Shown: piece by piece, positions 47,201 to 57,392 of the stretch
How the letters are laid out: every line of letters starts with the position of its first letter
How positions within the stretch are numbered: the stretch's first letter is position 1
From: Pseudomonas sp. B21_DOA
GTDB taxonomy: Bacteria > Pseudomonadota > Gammaproteobacteria > Pseudomonadales > Pseudomonadaceae
NCBI GenBank assembly: GCA_030544685.1
Contig: CP086683.1
Coordinates: forward strand, 2,542,001 to 2,606,000
Reading direction: 5' to 3'
Length of the DNA stretch: 64,000 nucleotides
The notes under the pieces: generated by a model
Seen by the model: the letters and a program-made list of their open reading frames with translations, nothing else
Database searches by the model: none
What the model was told of the DNA's origin: nothing
Translations under genes and position numbers: made by a program

Positions 47201-50200
47201 TGACCGTCGGTGGAATTGCCGTGGTGACCAATGGCGTGGCCGCAGGCTTCCCGCAATCGATCACCACGCCGCTCGGCAGCACGCTGACCATCACCGGTTT
47301 CAACGCTGCAACCGGCGTGGTCAGTTACAGCTACACCCTGGCCGACAACGAGGCGCATGCGAACGCCAATGGCGCGAACAATCTGCCTGAGCAGTTCGCG
47401 GTCACGGTTGTGGATGACAACGGCACCACCGCCACTGGCACGCTGGACGTCAACATCGTCGACGACCTGCCGAAAGCCAACGATGACAGCAACGGCACTG
47501 CGTCCGAATCCCAACTGACTCTGACCGGCAATGTCCTGACCAACGACGTGCAAGGCGCCGACCGTGTGCCAACAGGTCCAGTCACGCCGGGCACTTTCAC
47601 TGGTACTTTCGGTACGTTGGTCCTCAATGCCGACGGCACCTACACCTATACGCTGAACACCAGCGATGCGGATTTCAAAAACCTGCACGGCGGTGGCAAC
47701 GGCACCGAAACCTTCGCCTACACGATCACCGATGCCGACGGCGATACCAGCACTGCCAATCTGGTTTTGCAGATTCACAACAACGATGATCCGGTGCTGC
47801 TCAATGGTCTCGACGTCAACGGTGGCGAACTCACGGTCTACGAAAAAATCTCAGCGACGGCACCAGCCCCAACACGCCCGCGCTGACCCAGAACGGCACT
47901 TTCACCGTCAGCGCTCTCGATGGTCTGCAGACCCTCACAGTCGGCGGCATCGCCGTGATCACCAATGGCGTGGCCGCAGGTTTCCCGCAATCAATCGTCA
48001 CCCCGCTGGGCAGCACCTTGACCATCAGCGGTTATGACCCTGCAACCGGCGTGGTCAGCTACAGCTACACCCTGGCCGACAACGAAGCCCACCCGACTGC
48101 CAACGGCGCCAACAGCCTCACCGAGAACTTCGATGTGGTCGCGACCGACACAGATGGCAGCACCGCCAGCGGCCAGATCAACGTCAATATCGTCGATGAT
48201 TTGCCGACTGCGCATGCGGACGCGGCTTCGGTGGCGGAGGGCGGCACCGTCAGTGGCAATGTGCTGGATAACGATATCGGCGGTGCGGATGGCCCGGCGG
48301 TCACCGGTGCCGTGGTCGGCGTGCGCGCTGGTGCCGACACTTCGACCTCGGCCATCGGCGGGCTCAATTCGCAGATCAACGGCACCTACGGTTACCTCAC
48401 GCTCGATGCCAACGGCAACGCCGTTTATCACAGTAACCCCAACGTGGTGAACGGCCCAGGCGCGGTCGACGTGTTCACCTACACCGTGCGCGATTCCGAC
48501 GGTGATGAAAGCACCACGACGGTCACCATTGACGTCTACAACAGCTGCCTGAAAGCGGTCAGCGACAGCGATGTCACCGTTTACGAAAAAGCCCTCGACC
48601 TGAACAAGGACGGCCAGGATCTGGCAGCGGGCAGTGTGGTCGGCAGCGATCCGAACAGCACTGGCGAAACCGCGTCCGGCACGCTGGTCGGTTCGGTCAC
48701 CGGCGCGGTTGGTGCGATCAGTTATGCGCTGGTCGGCAGCGCGACCGGCAATTACGGGCAGATCGTCCTCAACGCCAATGGCACTTACACCTACACGCTC
48801 ACTTCGCCAGCGACCACCACGCCGCACGCTGACGACGGCGCCAACAGCCTGAGCGAAACCTTCACCTATCAGGCGACCGACTCTCTCGGCAACGTCGTCA
48901 CCAGCACAATCGTTGTGAACATCGTCGATGACGTGCCGAAAGCGCTGAATGACAGCAACGCGACCAACGCAACGGAAGAGCAGTTGACCCTGACCGGCAA
49001 CGTTCTCGATAACGATGTGCAAGGCGCCGACCGCGTCGCCGTTGGGCCGGTCACCGCCGGTACGTTCACCGGCACTTACGGCACGCTGGTGCTCAATGCC
49101 AACGGCACTTACACCTACACGCTGGACGCCAATGACGCCGACTTCAAAAACCTTCACGGTGGCGGCAACGGCACTGAAACCTTTGCCTACACCATTACCG
49201 ATGCCGACGGCGACACCAGCACCGCCAACCTGGTGCTGAACGTCCATAACAACGACGATCCGGTGTGCCTCGACGGCCTCGATGTGAAGGGCGGCGAACT
49301 GACGGTTTACGAGAAAAACCTCAGCGACGGCAGCAACCCCAATACTGCAGCCCTGACCCAGAGCGGCAGCTTCACCGTGACCGCCCTCGATGGCCTGCAA
49401 ACCCTGACCGTCGGCGGCATTGCCGTGATCAGCAATGGCGCCGCCGCCGGTTTGCCGCAATCGGTGGTCTCGCCGCTGGGCAGCACCTTTACCATCACCG
49501 GTTACGACCCGGCCACCGGCATGGTCAGTTACAGCTACACCTTGGTCGACAACGAAGCCCATCCGAACGCCAACGGTGCCAACAGCCTCAGCGAGAGCTT
49601 CGACGTGGTTGCCACTGATACCGATGGCAGTACCGCCAGCGGTCAGATCAACGTCACCATCGTCGACGATCTGCCGACTGCCAACGCCGATACCGGCTCG
49701 GTAGCGGAGGGCGGTACGGTCAATGTCAGTGTGCTCGGCAATGACAGCAGCGGCGCCGATGGTGCCGCAACGGTGGTCGGCGTGCGTGCGGGCAGTAACA
49801 CCGCGACGTCGGCCAGCGGCGGCCTGAACAGCAACATCAACGGCAACTACGGCTACCTGACCCTCGACGCGGCGGGCAACGCGGTTTACCACAGCAACCC
49901 GAACTCGGTGAGCCCGCCGGGCGCGACCGACACGTTCACCTACACCATCCGTGACAGCGATGGCGACGAAAGCACCACAACGCTGACCATCAACGTCGCC
50001 GACAGCAAACTGGTCGCCTCGGTGGATCAGGATGTCACGGTCTACGAAAAAGCCCTCGACCTGAACAAGGATGGCCAGGATCTCGCGGCCGGCACAGTCA
50101 CCGGCAGCGAGCCGGGCAATACCGGCGAAACCGCCAGCGGCACGCTGGTCGGTTCGGTCAGTGGCGGCAGCGGCGCGATCACGTACACCCTGGTCGGCAA

Positions 50201-52868
50201 CGCCACCGGCAGCTACGGGCAACTGCAGCTCAACGCTGACGGCACCTACACCTACACGCTGACTTCAGCGCCGAAAACCGCACCGAATGCCAACGACGGG
50301 CCGAACACCCTCAGCGAAACGTTCACCTACCAAGCCACCGATGCGCTGGGCAACAGCACCACCAGCACCCTCGTGGTCAACATCGTCGACGACGTGCCGA
50401 AAGCCGTTGCCTCGGATCGTTCGGTCACTGCGGTGGAGATCGATTCCAACGTGCTCATCGTCCTCGACATCTCGGGCAGCATGGCCGATGCCTCTGGCGT
50501 GCCCGGCCTGTCGCGGCTGGCACTGGCCAAACAAGCCATCGGTGCGTTGCTCGACAAGTACGATGATCTGGGCGATGTGAAAGTGCAGTTGGTGACGTTC
50601 AGCAGCAATGCCGCCGATCGCACCACCGTGTGGGTCGATGTCGCCACCGCCAAGACCCTGCTCGCCGGCCTCAACGCCGGCGGCGGCACCAACTACGACG
50701 CCGCCGTGGCGGTGATGCAGACCGCGTTCAACACCTCGGGCAAACTCACCGGGGCGCAAAACGTCGGCTACTTCTTCTCTGACGGCAAGCCCAACGAGGG
50801 CGACATCGGCACGGCTGACGAAGCCGCGCTGAAAAACTTCCTCGACGCCAACAACATCAAGAACTACGCCATTGGTCTGGGCAGTGGTGTGAGCAACGCC
50901 AACCTCGATCCCCTGGCCTACGACGGCATCAACCACACCAATACCAATGCGGTGGTGGTCACCGATCTCAATCAGCTCAACTCGGTGCTGTCCGGCACCG
51001 TGCAGGGCGCGCCGGTTACCGGTTCGCTGCTGGGCGAGGGCGGTTCGTTCGGCGCCGATGGCGGTTTCATCAAGTCGATCGTGGTCGACGGCACCACCTA
51101 CACCTACGACCCGAAAGCCCTCAGCGGCCAGGGCTCGTTGACCGCGAGCGGCGGCGCCAACCACGGCACCTTCAACACGGCCAACAACAGTGTCAGCATC
51201 GCCACCAACAACAGCGGCACGCTGGTGGTCAACCTCGATACCGGCGAATACAGCTACACCTCGCAGAAAACCACCGCCGTGGTCATCACCGAAAACATCG
51301 GCTTCACCGTCAGCGACAACGACGGCGATCTGGCCAGCTCAACGTTGACCGTGAAAGTGATTCCCAACGCGCCACCGGTGGCGATGGACGATCACGTCAT
51401 CACCAACGTGCTCTCGGGCAACATCGTGGTGCCGGGTGAGCTGCTGTTGGCCAATGACAGCGATCCGAACGGCGATGCGCTCAACGCCACACCCACCAGT
51501 TTCAACACCGGTTGGGCGTCGAAAGCGGCAGACTTCACCGGCACCGGTCTGATCGGCTTCACCGGGCAGAGCAACAGCGCCGCCAACCAGAACCTGGCCA
51601 ACGTGCGCAGCGCCTTCAGCGCCAATGCCGCGACCATGACCGCCGTGCTGGTAGTCAGCGGTTACCTCGGCGCTGTCAGCAACAGCAATGCCAATGACGA
51701 GGACCGCATCACCGTCAATCTGCGCCAGGGCGAAACTCTCAATCTGGATCACAACCTCGCTGCCGGGCAGATCGGCATGGAGTACTCGCTCAACGGAGGG
51801 AGCTGGATCGCGCTGGCGGACGGGCAAACGCTTACCGCATCAGCCGATGGCGTCTATCAGATCCACATCACCAACATCGCCAACGCTACGGGTAACGGCA
51901 ACCCGAACGCGGCGGAAAACTACCAACTGACCATGACCCTCAACTACGCCGGGGCGCACGACATCACGCCGGATTACCACGGCACTTACACTGCCAACGA
52001 CAACCACGGCGGCAGTGACACGGCCAACGTCAGCATCAGCTATCAGGACGGCCACACCCTGACCGGCACCGCTGGCGACGATGTGCTGGTGGCGGGTAGC
52101 GGCAACAACGTGATCAACGCCGGCGACGGCAATGACGTGCTCACTGCAGGCTCCGGCAACAACGAAATGCACGGCGGCGCCGGCAACGATTTGCTCTACA
52201 GCGGCGCGGGCAATGACTTGCTCGACGGCGGCACTGGCAGCGATACCGCCAGCTATGCCCACGCCACAGCCGGCGTCACCGTCAACCTCGGCCTGCTCGG
52301 TGCGCAGAACACCTTGGGCGCCGGTACTGACACGCTGACTGGCATCGAAAATCTGCTCGGCTCGAACTTCAACGACAGCCTCACCGGCGACGGCAACAAC
52401 AACGTGATCAACGGTGGCCTCGGCAACGACTTCCTCAATGGCGGCGCTGGCGATGACTTGCTGATCGGTGGCATGGGCAACAACACGCTGACGGGCGGGG
52501 CAGGGGCTGACACCTTCCAGTGGCTCAAGGGCAACAGCGGCCACGACCTGATCACCGACTTCACCCCCGGCACCGACAAGCTCGACCTGTCGCAACTGCT
52601 GCAAGGCGAAAACGCCAGCACCGCGTCGCTGGACGACTATCTGCACTTCACCGTCAGCGGCAGCGGCGCCTCGGTGATGACCAGCATCGACGTCAGCGCC
52701 ATGGCCGGCGCCCCGCCGAACCAGACCATCGACCTCGCCGGCGTCAACCTCGCCAGCCACTACGGCGTAACCCCGGGCGCAGGCGGCATGATTGCCAGCG
52801 GCCACGACACGGCGACGATCATCAGCGGCATGCTCAATGATCATTCGTTGAAGGTGGATACGGTTTGA
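44283..52868 (+). CDS. LapA/MapA-type giant RTX adhesin with retention module (three frameshifts)
   Basis: After repair of three breaks the product is about 2862 residues. Residues 1-120 form a retention module (F-E-G-D-R-L-Y-A-G-D-Q-L) ending in T-A-A-G (115-118), the site type cut by the LapG protease. From 192 to about 1661 come six 245-residue units, each with Y-E-K-N-L-S-D-G-S or a variant. A VWA domain with MIDAS D-I-S-G-S lies at about 2058-2244, RTX nonapeptides (G-G-A-G-N-D-L-L) at about 2596-2740, and a C-terminal type I secretion signal follows. It is a cell-surface biofilm adhesin. The breaks are single A losses at 45640-45645, 47109-47114 and 47843-47848. ATG 44283 follows GGAGG. 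Confidence 0.9.
44856..49262 (+). repeat. 735-bp tandem repeats within the adhesin gene
   Basis: Units begin at 44856, 45591, 46325, 47060, 47794 and about 48528, and the next similar boundary is 49263. Spacings are 735, or 734 where an A is missing. Units at 45591, 46325 and 47060 are nearly identical over long stretches at DNA level. The unit starting near 48528 is divergent (A-V-S-D-S-D-V-T-V-Y-E-K-A). Confidence 0.88.
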
Positions 52869-52882
52869 CCTGAGGTCTGAAA

Positions 52883-52929
52883 AGACAAAACCCGCCGCCC
52901 CGGTTGATTCGGGACGGCGGGTTTTGTCT
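52883..52929 (+). terminator. Strong terminator after the adhesin gene
   Basis: AGACAAAACCCGCCG and CGGCGGGTTTTGTCT form a stem with a loop GTTGATT-like centre, 14 bases after the stop. Confidence 0.88.
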
Positions 52930-52960
52930 GTCTGTACAGATGTGTTGGCTGTGAGTCCGC

Positions 52961-53054
52961 CTTCGCGGGCAAGCCCGCTCCCACAGGGTTCTTCAGTGGA
53001 TGCAGAATATGTGTCCGACCAGGATCAATTTTGGGAGCGAGCTTGCTCGCGAAG
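52961..53054. repeat. Two REP elements, different subtypes
   Basis: The first (52961-52987, GCGGGCAAGCCCGC) faces a second of the GAGCTTGCTCGC type at 53031-53054. Confidence 0.75.
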
Positions 53055-53165
53055 AGGCCGGGTTGATCACCAAGTAACTCAGCAGACCAACATCACCCCG
53101 GCAACTCCAGATTATCCAGCACCCGACTCACTGCCAGTTCGCCAAGCATGATCAACTGGGAGGTA

Positions 53166-53531
53166 TCAAGTTTTACGCAACGTCTTCTGCCGCAAAATAT
53201 AGACCGTCACCAGCACCGCACTGGTCAGCATGAACCCACGCGCCCAAACCAGCGGCACCAGATAGCAGGAGAACAGAATGCTCACCCACATCAGGCCGAT
53301 CGCGTAGACCTTGCCTTTGAGCGGGATGCCGTTGCCGTCGAGATAATCGCGGATCCATGGCCCGAGTCGTGGGTGCTCGACCAGCCAGCGATAGAAGCGC
53401 GGAGAGCTGCGCGCGAAGCAGGCCGCGGCGAGCAGGAGGAAGGGGGTGGTGGGCAGAACCGGCAGGAAGATGCCGATCACCCCCAATGCGACGCTGAGCC
53501 AGCCGATGGCCAGCAGCACGTAGCGCAACAT
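53166..53531 (-). CDS. YbaN family (DUF454) membrane protein
   Basis: The product is 121 residues with about four hydrophobic segments. It has the family motif P-V-L-P-T-T-P-F-L-L-L-A-A-A-C-F-A-R-S-S and a basic C-terminus. It is an inner-membrane protein of unknown function. It lies 39 bases downstream of the UPF0149 gene on the same strand and may share its transcript. Confidence 0.9.
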   Translation of the reverse strand: MLRYVLLAIGWLSVALGVIGIFLPVLPTTPFLLLAAACFARSSPRFYRWLVEHPRLGPWIRDYLDGNGIPLKGKVYAIGLMWVSILFSCYLVPLVWARGFMLTSAVLVTVYILRQKTLRKT

Positions 53532-53570
53532 CAGGGGCGGTTGCCTATGGGGTTGTCCATAGGCCGGGTC

Positions 53571-54158
53571 TTAGTGGTGGCGTGGCTTGAGGATCGCCGG
53601 TTTTTCGTCGGGCGCCTGGCATAGCAGGTACAGCGCGGTCAGGGCTTCCGGGATCTGCACGATCATGTCGTCCATCAGATTGGCGTCCTTGGCGATGTCT
53701 TCGAACTCCGGTTGTTCGTCGAACAGGCCGGAACCGACCATGATCGGCAGGAGCATTTCGCTGACTTCTTCTTCGGCGGTTTCGAACCATGCCGCTTCGC
53801 GCAGGAACACACCTTCCATGAAGCCGATGCACCAGCCGCGCAGTTCGGAATCGTCCGGCTCTTCGCCCAGATCCAGTTCGCACGGCAGTTCGAATTCTTC
53901 ATCCGAGGCCAGTTGGCGAGCGATGTGCGCTTTGAGGCCGATCAGCGTGGCTTCGATTTCGGCACGCTGGGCTTCGTCGCTGTAGTGCGGCTCTTCGGCA
54001 AACAGCGCGTCGATCCACTCGCGCTCCGGAACGTCTTCCGAGCAGATCGACAGCGCGGTCAGGTAACCGTGGGCGGCGACGTAATCCAGCGCCTCGTCGT
54101 GCAGCTCGTCGGCGTCGAGGAAGACTTGCAGGCGGGTCAGTTGCTCAGCGAAGGACAT
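53571..54158 (-). CDS. UPF0149 (YecA/YgfB-like) family protein
   Basis: The product is 195 residues and acidic. The motifs H-G-Y-L-T-A-L-S-I-C and R-G-W-C-I-G-F-M-E-G-V (about residues 106-116) are the conserved core of UPF0149. It lacks the C-terminal SEC-C zinc motif that some YecA proteins carry, ending instead in a short basic His-rich tail K-P-R-H-H. Its function is unknown. The ATG at 54158 was taken because similarity begins there; the frame extends far upstream without likeness, across a translated REP. Confidence 0.85.
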   Translation of the reverse strand: MSFAEQLTRLQVFLDADELHDEALDYVAAHGYLTALSICSEDVPEREWIDALFAEEPHYSDEAQRAEIEATLIGLKAHIARQLASDEEFELPCELDLGEEPDDSELRGWCIGFMEGVFLREAAWFETAEEEVSEMLLPIMVGSGLFDEQPEFEDIAKDANLMDDMIVQIPEALTALYLLCQAPDEKPAILKPRHH

Positions 54159-54570
54159 TACGGGGCTACCTTGGGGAATAAACAATGCGGGAATTCTAGG
54201 CCTTCTTGCGCGCTCTAGCCAGCCGCTTGGCAGATTTGCCCGCACGGACGCACGCAAATGCCGGGTCGGACGCAAAACCTGTGGGAGCGGGCTTGCCCGC
54301 GATGGCGGTGTGTCAGTCGATGAAGAAGTTGTCAGTGCCGGCCTCTTCGCGGGCAAGCCCGCTCCCACAGGGTTCGGTGTGATGTCAATTGCAGAGTGAG
54401 TCTTCTCAGCGGCACCCTCTGCGGCGAAGGCCTCGGGTATACTGCCGCGTTTTGCGATCCCTGCCGGCGCTGCGCTGGTCATGCAATGTGTTCTTACGTT
54501 TTGTTTAAGCAGCTGAGGCTGCTCTGAACCAGCCTGAGCAGGGATGTATCGGTAGATTTTTGGAGTTTTT
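54159..54570. other. Intergenic region upstream of recQ
   Basis: It holds a REP inverted pair and, at the right, the recQ leader. No gene was found. Confidence 0.5.
54279..54370. repeat. REP inverted pair, GGGCTTGCCCGC variant
   Basis: CTGTGGGAGCGGGCTTGCCC faces GGGCAAGCCCGCTCCCACAG. Confidence 0.88.
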
Positions 54571-56700
54571 ATGCTCGAACAGGCTCAACGCGTCCTCAAG
54601 GACATCTTCGGCTACGACAGTTTCCGTGGCCGTCAGGGTTCGATCATTGAGCGCGTGGCCAGCGGCGGTGATGCGCTGGTGCTGATGCCTACCGGTGGCG
54701 GCAAGTCGTTGTGCTTTCAGGTGCCGGCGCTATTGCGCGAAGGCCTGGCCGTGGTGGTGTCGCCGTTGATCGCGCTGATGGACGATCAGGTCGCCACCCT
54801 TGAAGAACTCGGCGTGGCCGCGGCTGCGCTGAACTCCACGCTGAGCGCCGAGCAACAACGCGACCTCGCCGTGCGGATCAAGCGCGGCGAAGTGAAGATG
54901 CTCTATCTGGCGCCCGAGCGCTTGGTGCAGCCGCGCATGCTGGCGTTTCTGCAAAGCCTGGAAATCGCTTTGTTCGCCATCGACGAAGCGCATTGCGTGT
55001 CGCAATGGGGCCACGACTTCCGCCGCGAATACCTGCAACTCGGCCAACTGGCAGAGCTGTTCCCGAACGTTCCGCGCATTGCCCTCACCGCGACCGCCGA
55101 CAAGCGCACCCGTGAAGAAATCGTCGATCGCCTGCACCTGCAGAACGCTGAGCGCTTCCTGTCGAGCTTCGACCGTCCGAATATTTTCTACCGCATCGTC
55201 CCGAAAGAGCAGCCGCGCAAGCAGTTACTGGCATTCCTCGCCGAGCGGCGCAGCGACGCCGGCATCGTTTATTGCCTGTCGCGCAAGAAAGTTGAAGAAG
55301 TCGCGGCGTTCCTCAGTGAGCAAGGCTTCCCGGCGCTGCCGTATCACGCCGGTCTGCCCAACGATCTGCGCGCCTATCACCAGAAGCGCTTCCTCAACGA
55401 GGAAGGCCTGATCATGGTTGCCACGGTGGCGTTCGGCATGGGCATCGACAAGCCCAACGTGCGCTTTGTCGCGCACTTGGATCTGCCGAAATCCCTTGAG
55501 GCGTATTACCAGGAAACCGGGCGCGGCGGTCGTGACGGTCTGCCGGCAGATGCGTGGATGGCCTACGGTCTGCAAGACGTGGTGATGCTCAAGCAGATGC
55601 TGCAGAACTCCGAAGGCGACGAACGGCACAAACGTCTGGAGCAGCACAAGCTCGATGCCATGCTCTCGCTTTGCGAAGAAACCCGCTGCCGCCGGCAGGC
55701 GTTGCTGGCCTATTTCGATGAAGACATGCCTGAGCCTTGCGGGCACTGCGACAACTGTGTCGATGGCGTGCAGACCTGGGACGCCACCGAGCCTGCACGT
55801 CAGGCCTTGTCGGCGATTTTCCGCACCGGTCAGCGTTACGGCGTTGGTCATCTGGTCGACGTATTGCTGGGCAAGGACAACGAAAAGGTGCGCAGCTTCG
55901 GCCATCAGCATTTGTCGGTGTTTGGCGTTGGCAAGGCGCTGAGCGAGAGCGAGTGGCGCTCGCTGTTCCGTCAGTTGGTGGCGCGTGGGTTGGCCGACGT
56001 CGATCACGAGGGGTATGGCGGTCTGCGCTTGAATGACAGTTGCCGGCCTTTGCTCAAAGGCGAAGTGAAGCTGGAGCTGCGCCGCGACCTGAAACCGCAA
56101 GTCACCGCCAAAACCGGCAGCAAGAGCCAGGCCAGCCAACTGGTGCGCGGCGAAGAACGCGAACAGTGGGAAGCCTTGCGCGCATTACGACGCAAGCTCG
56201 CCGAAGAACATGGCGTGCCGCCGTACGTCATCTTCCCCGACTCGACGTTGTTGGAAATGCTCCGCAGCCAACCGACCTCGCTGGCGGAAATGGCCCGGGT
56301 CAGCGGCGTCGGTGCGCGCAAACTGGAGCGCTATGGTGAAGCCTTCCTGGAAGTGCTCGGCGGCGAGGCGGAGGCGCCGAAGGTGGTCGCCGATGTCCGT
56401 CACGAGCTGATCACCCTGGCCCGCGCCGGCATGACCCCGCTGCAGATCGCCGGGCAGTTGCAATGCTCGGAGAAGAACGTCTACGCCATGCTCGCCGAAG
56501 CCATCGGCAAGCAGCAATTGTCGCTGGAGCAGGCGCTGGATTTGCCTGAGGAATTGATGGGCGAAGTGCAGGACGCGTTCCTCGATGGTGAGGGCGAGCT
56601 GCCGTCGGTCGCTGAAGTGGCTGAGCTGTTTGCCGGGCGTGTGCCGGAAGGCGTGCTGTATTGCGTGCGGGCGGCTTTGCAGTCTGAATTCGAGATGTGA
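54571..56700 (+). CDS. recQ: ATP-dependent DNA helicase RecQ
   Basis: The product is 709 residues and shows the full RecQ order: Walker A P-T-G-G-G-K-S (about residue 32), D-E-A-H-C-V-S (about 138), motif [12 protein letters not shown], a zinc cluster with C-R-R-Q then C-G-H-C-D-N-C (about 370-395), a winged helix and an HRDC domain (about 530-600). It ends with an extra C-terminal segment beyond E. coli RecQ (about 609). It unwinds DNA in RecF-pathway repair. ATG 54571 follows a weak GGAG. Confidence 0.95.
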   Translation: MLEQAQRVLKDIFGYDSFRGRQGSIIERVASGGDALVLMPTGGGKSLCFQVPALLREGLAVVVSPLIALMDDQVATLEELGVAAAALNSTLSAEQQRDLAVRIKRGEVKMLYLAPERLVQPRMLAFLQSLEIALFAIDEAHCVSQWGHDFRREYLQLGQLAELFPNVPRIALTATADKRTREEIVDRLHLQNAERFLSSFDRPNIFYRIVPKEQPRKQLLAFLAERRSDAGIVYCLSRKKVEEVAAFLSEQGFPALPYHAGLPNDLRAYHQKRFLNEEGLIMVATVAFGMGIDKPNVRFVAHLDLPKSLEAYYQETGRGGRDGLPADAWMAYGLQDVVMLKQMLQNSEGDERHKRLEQHKLDAMLSLCEETRCRRQALLAYFDEDMPEPCGHCDNCVDGVQTWDATEPARQALSAIFRTGQRYGVGHLVDVLLGKDNEKVRSFGHQHLSVFGVGKALSESEWRSLFRQLVARGLADVDHEGYGGLRLNDSCRPLLKGEVKLELRRDLKPQVTAKTGSKSQASQLVRGEEREQWEALRALRRKLAEEHGVPPYVIFPDSTLLEMLRSQPTSLAEMARVSGVGARKLERYGEAFLEVLGGEAEAPKVVADVRHELITLARAGMTPLQIAGQLQCSEKNVYAMLAEAIGKQQLSLEQALDLPEELMGEVQDAFLDGEGELPSVAEVAELFAGRVPEGVLYCVRAALQSEFEM

Positions 56701-56786
56701 AACGACGTATGCGCCAAGCCCCGTGCAGTTGTAACGATTCAGTACAGAGCGACTCTTGCCTATAACTGCCGCCCATGCTTAGCTGA

Positions 56787-56797
56787 CTAATAATTAG
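56787..56797. promoter_or_regulatory. Candidate MarR-type operator
   Basis: CTAAT-A-ATTAG is a perfect palindrome 36 bases before the marR-family start, in an AT-rich stretch unlike the surrounding sequence. MarR proteins often bind such A/T palindromes in their own promoters. Confidence 0.5.
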
Positions 56798-56832
56798 ATT
56801 TTCCGTATTTTCAGTCTAACCGTGAGTGTTTT

Positions 56833-57266
56833 ATGCCGTTAACCGATCAACATCGCTTTGGTATGCAACTGGCCCAGATGTCTCGTGGCTGGCGTGCCGA
56901 ACTGGATCGTCGTCTCGCCGGGCTGGGCCTGTCGCAGGCGCGCTGGCTGGTGCTGCTGCATCTGGCGCGTTTTGAAGAGGCGCCGACCCAACGCGAACTG
57001 GCGCAGAGTGTCGGCGTCGAAGGCCCGACCCTGGCGCGCTTGCTCGATAGTCTGGAGAACCAGGGACTGGTGCAACGCCAGTCCGTAATGGAAGACCGCC
57101 GGGCGAAAAAATCGTGCTCTGCGCACCTGCCTTGCCGTTGATCGAACAGATCGAAACCATTGCCACGCAACTGCGCCACGAATTGTTCGAAGGCGTCGAC
57201 GAGGCGGATTTGAAGGTGTGCATGCGCGTACACGGTCACATTCTGGCCAACCTGGAAAAATCTTGA
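56833..57266 (+). CDS. MarR-family transcriptional regulator, frameshifted
   Basis: A winged helix (L-S-Q-A-R-W-L-V-L-L-H-L, then T-Q-R-E-L-A-Q-S-V-G, and D-R-R-A-K-K) of a SlyA/MarR regulator is followed by a frame break in an A6 run at 57106-57111. One more A continues it as K-K-I-V-L-C-A-P-A-L-P-L-I-E-Q to a TGA at 57266, about 144 residues. It lies between recQ and the fimV-like gene as I recall for PA3341. Confidence 0.85.
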
Positions 57267-57392
57267 GGCACATCCCGCCATTGATTTTTGAGAGATCGCG
57301 CTGAGCCGACTATAAGAACTACTGGGCAATATCGTGTTCGTACCGGATGTGCGAACGCATAGAAACCGGTTTTGCTTATTTAAGGGATGCTC

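Noticed and set aside
53571..54482. Longer UPF0149 protein beginning near 54482
   Set aside because: The extra N-terminus is coded by a REP pair and has no family likeness. The internal ATG at 54158 fits the family start.
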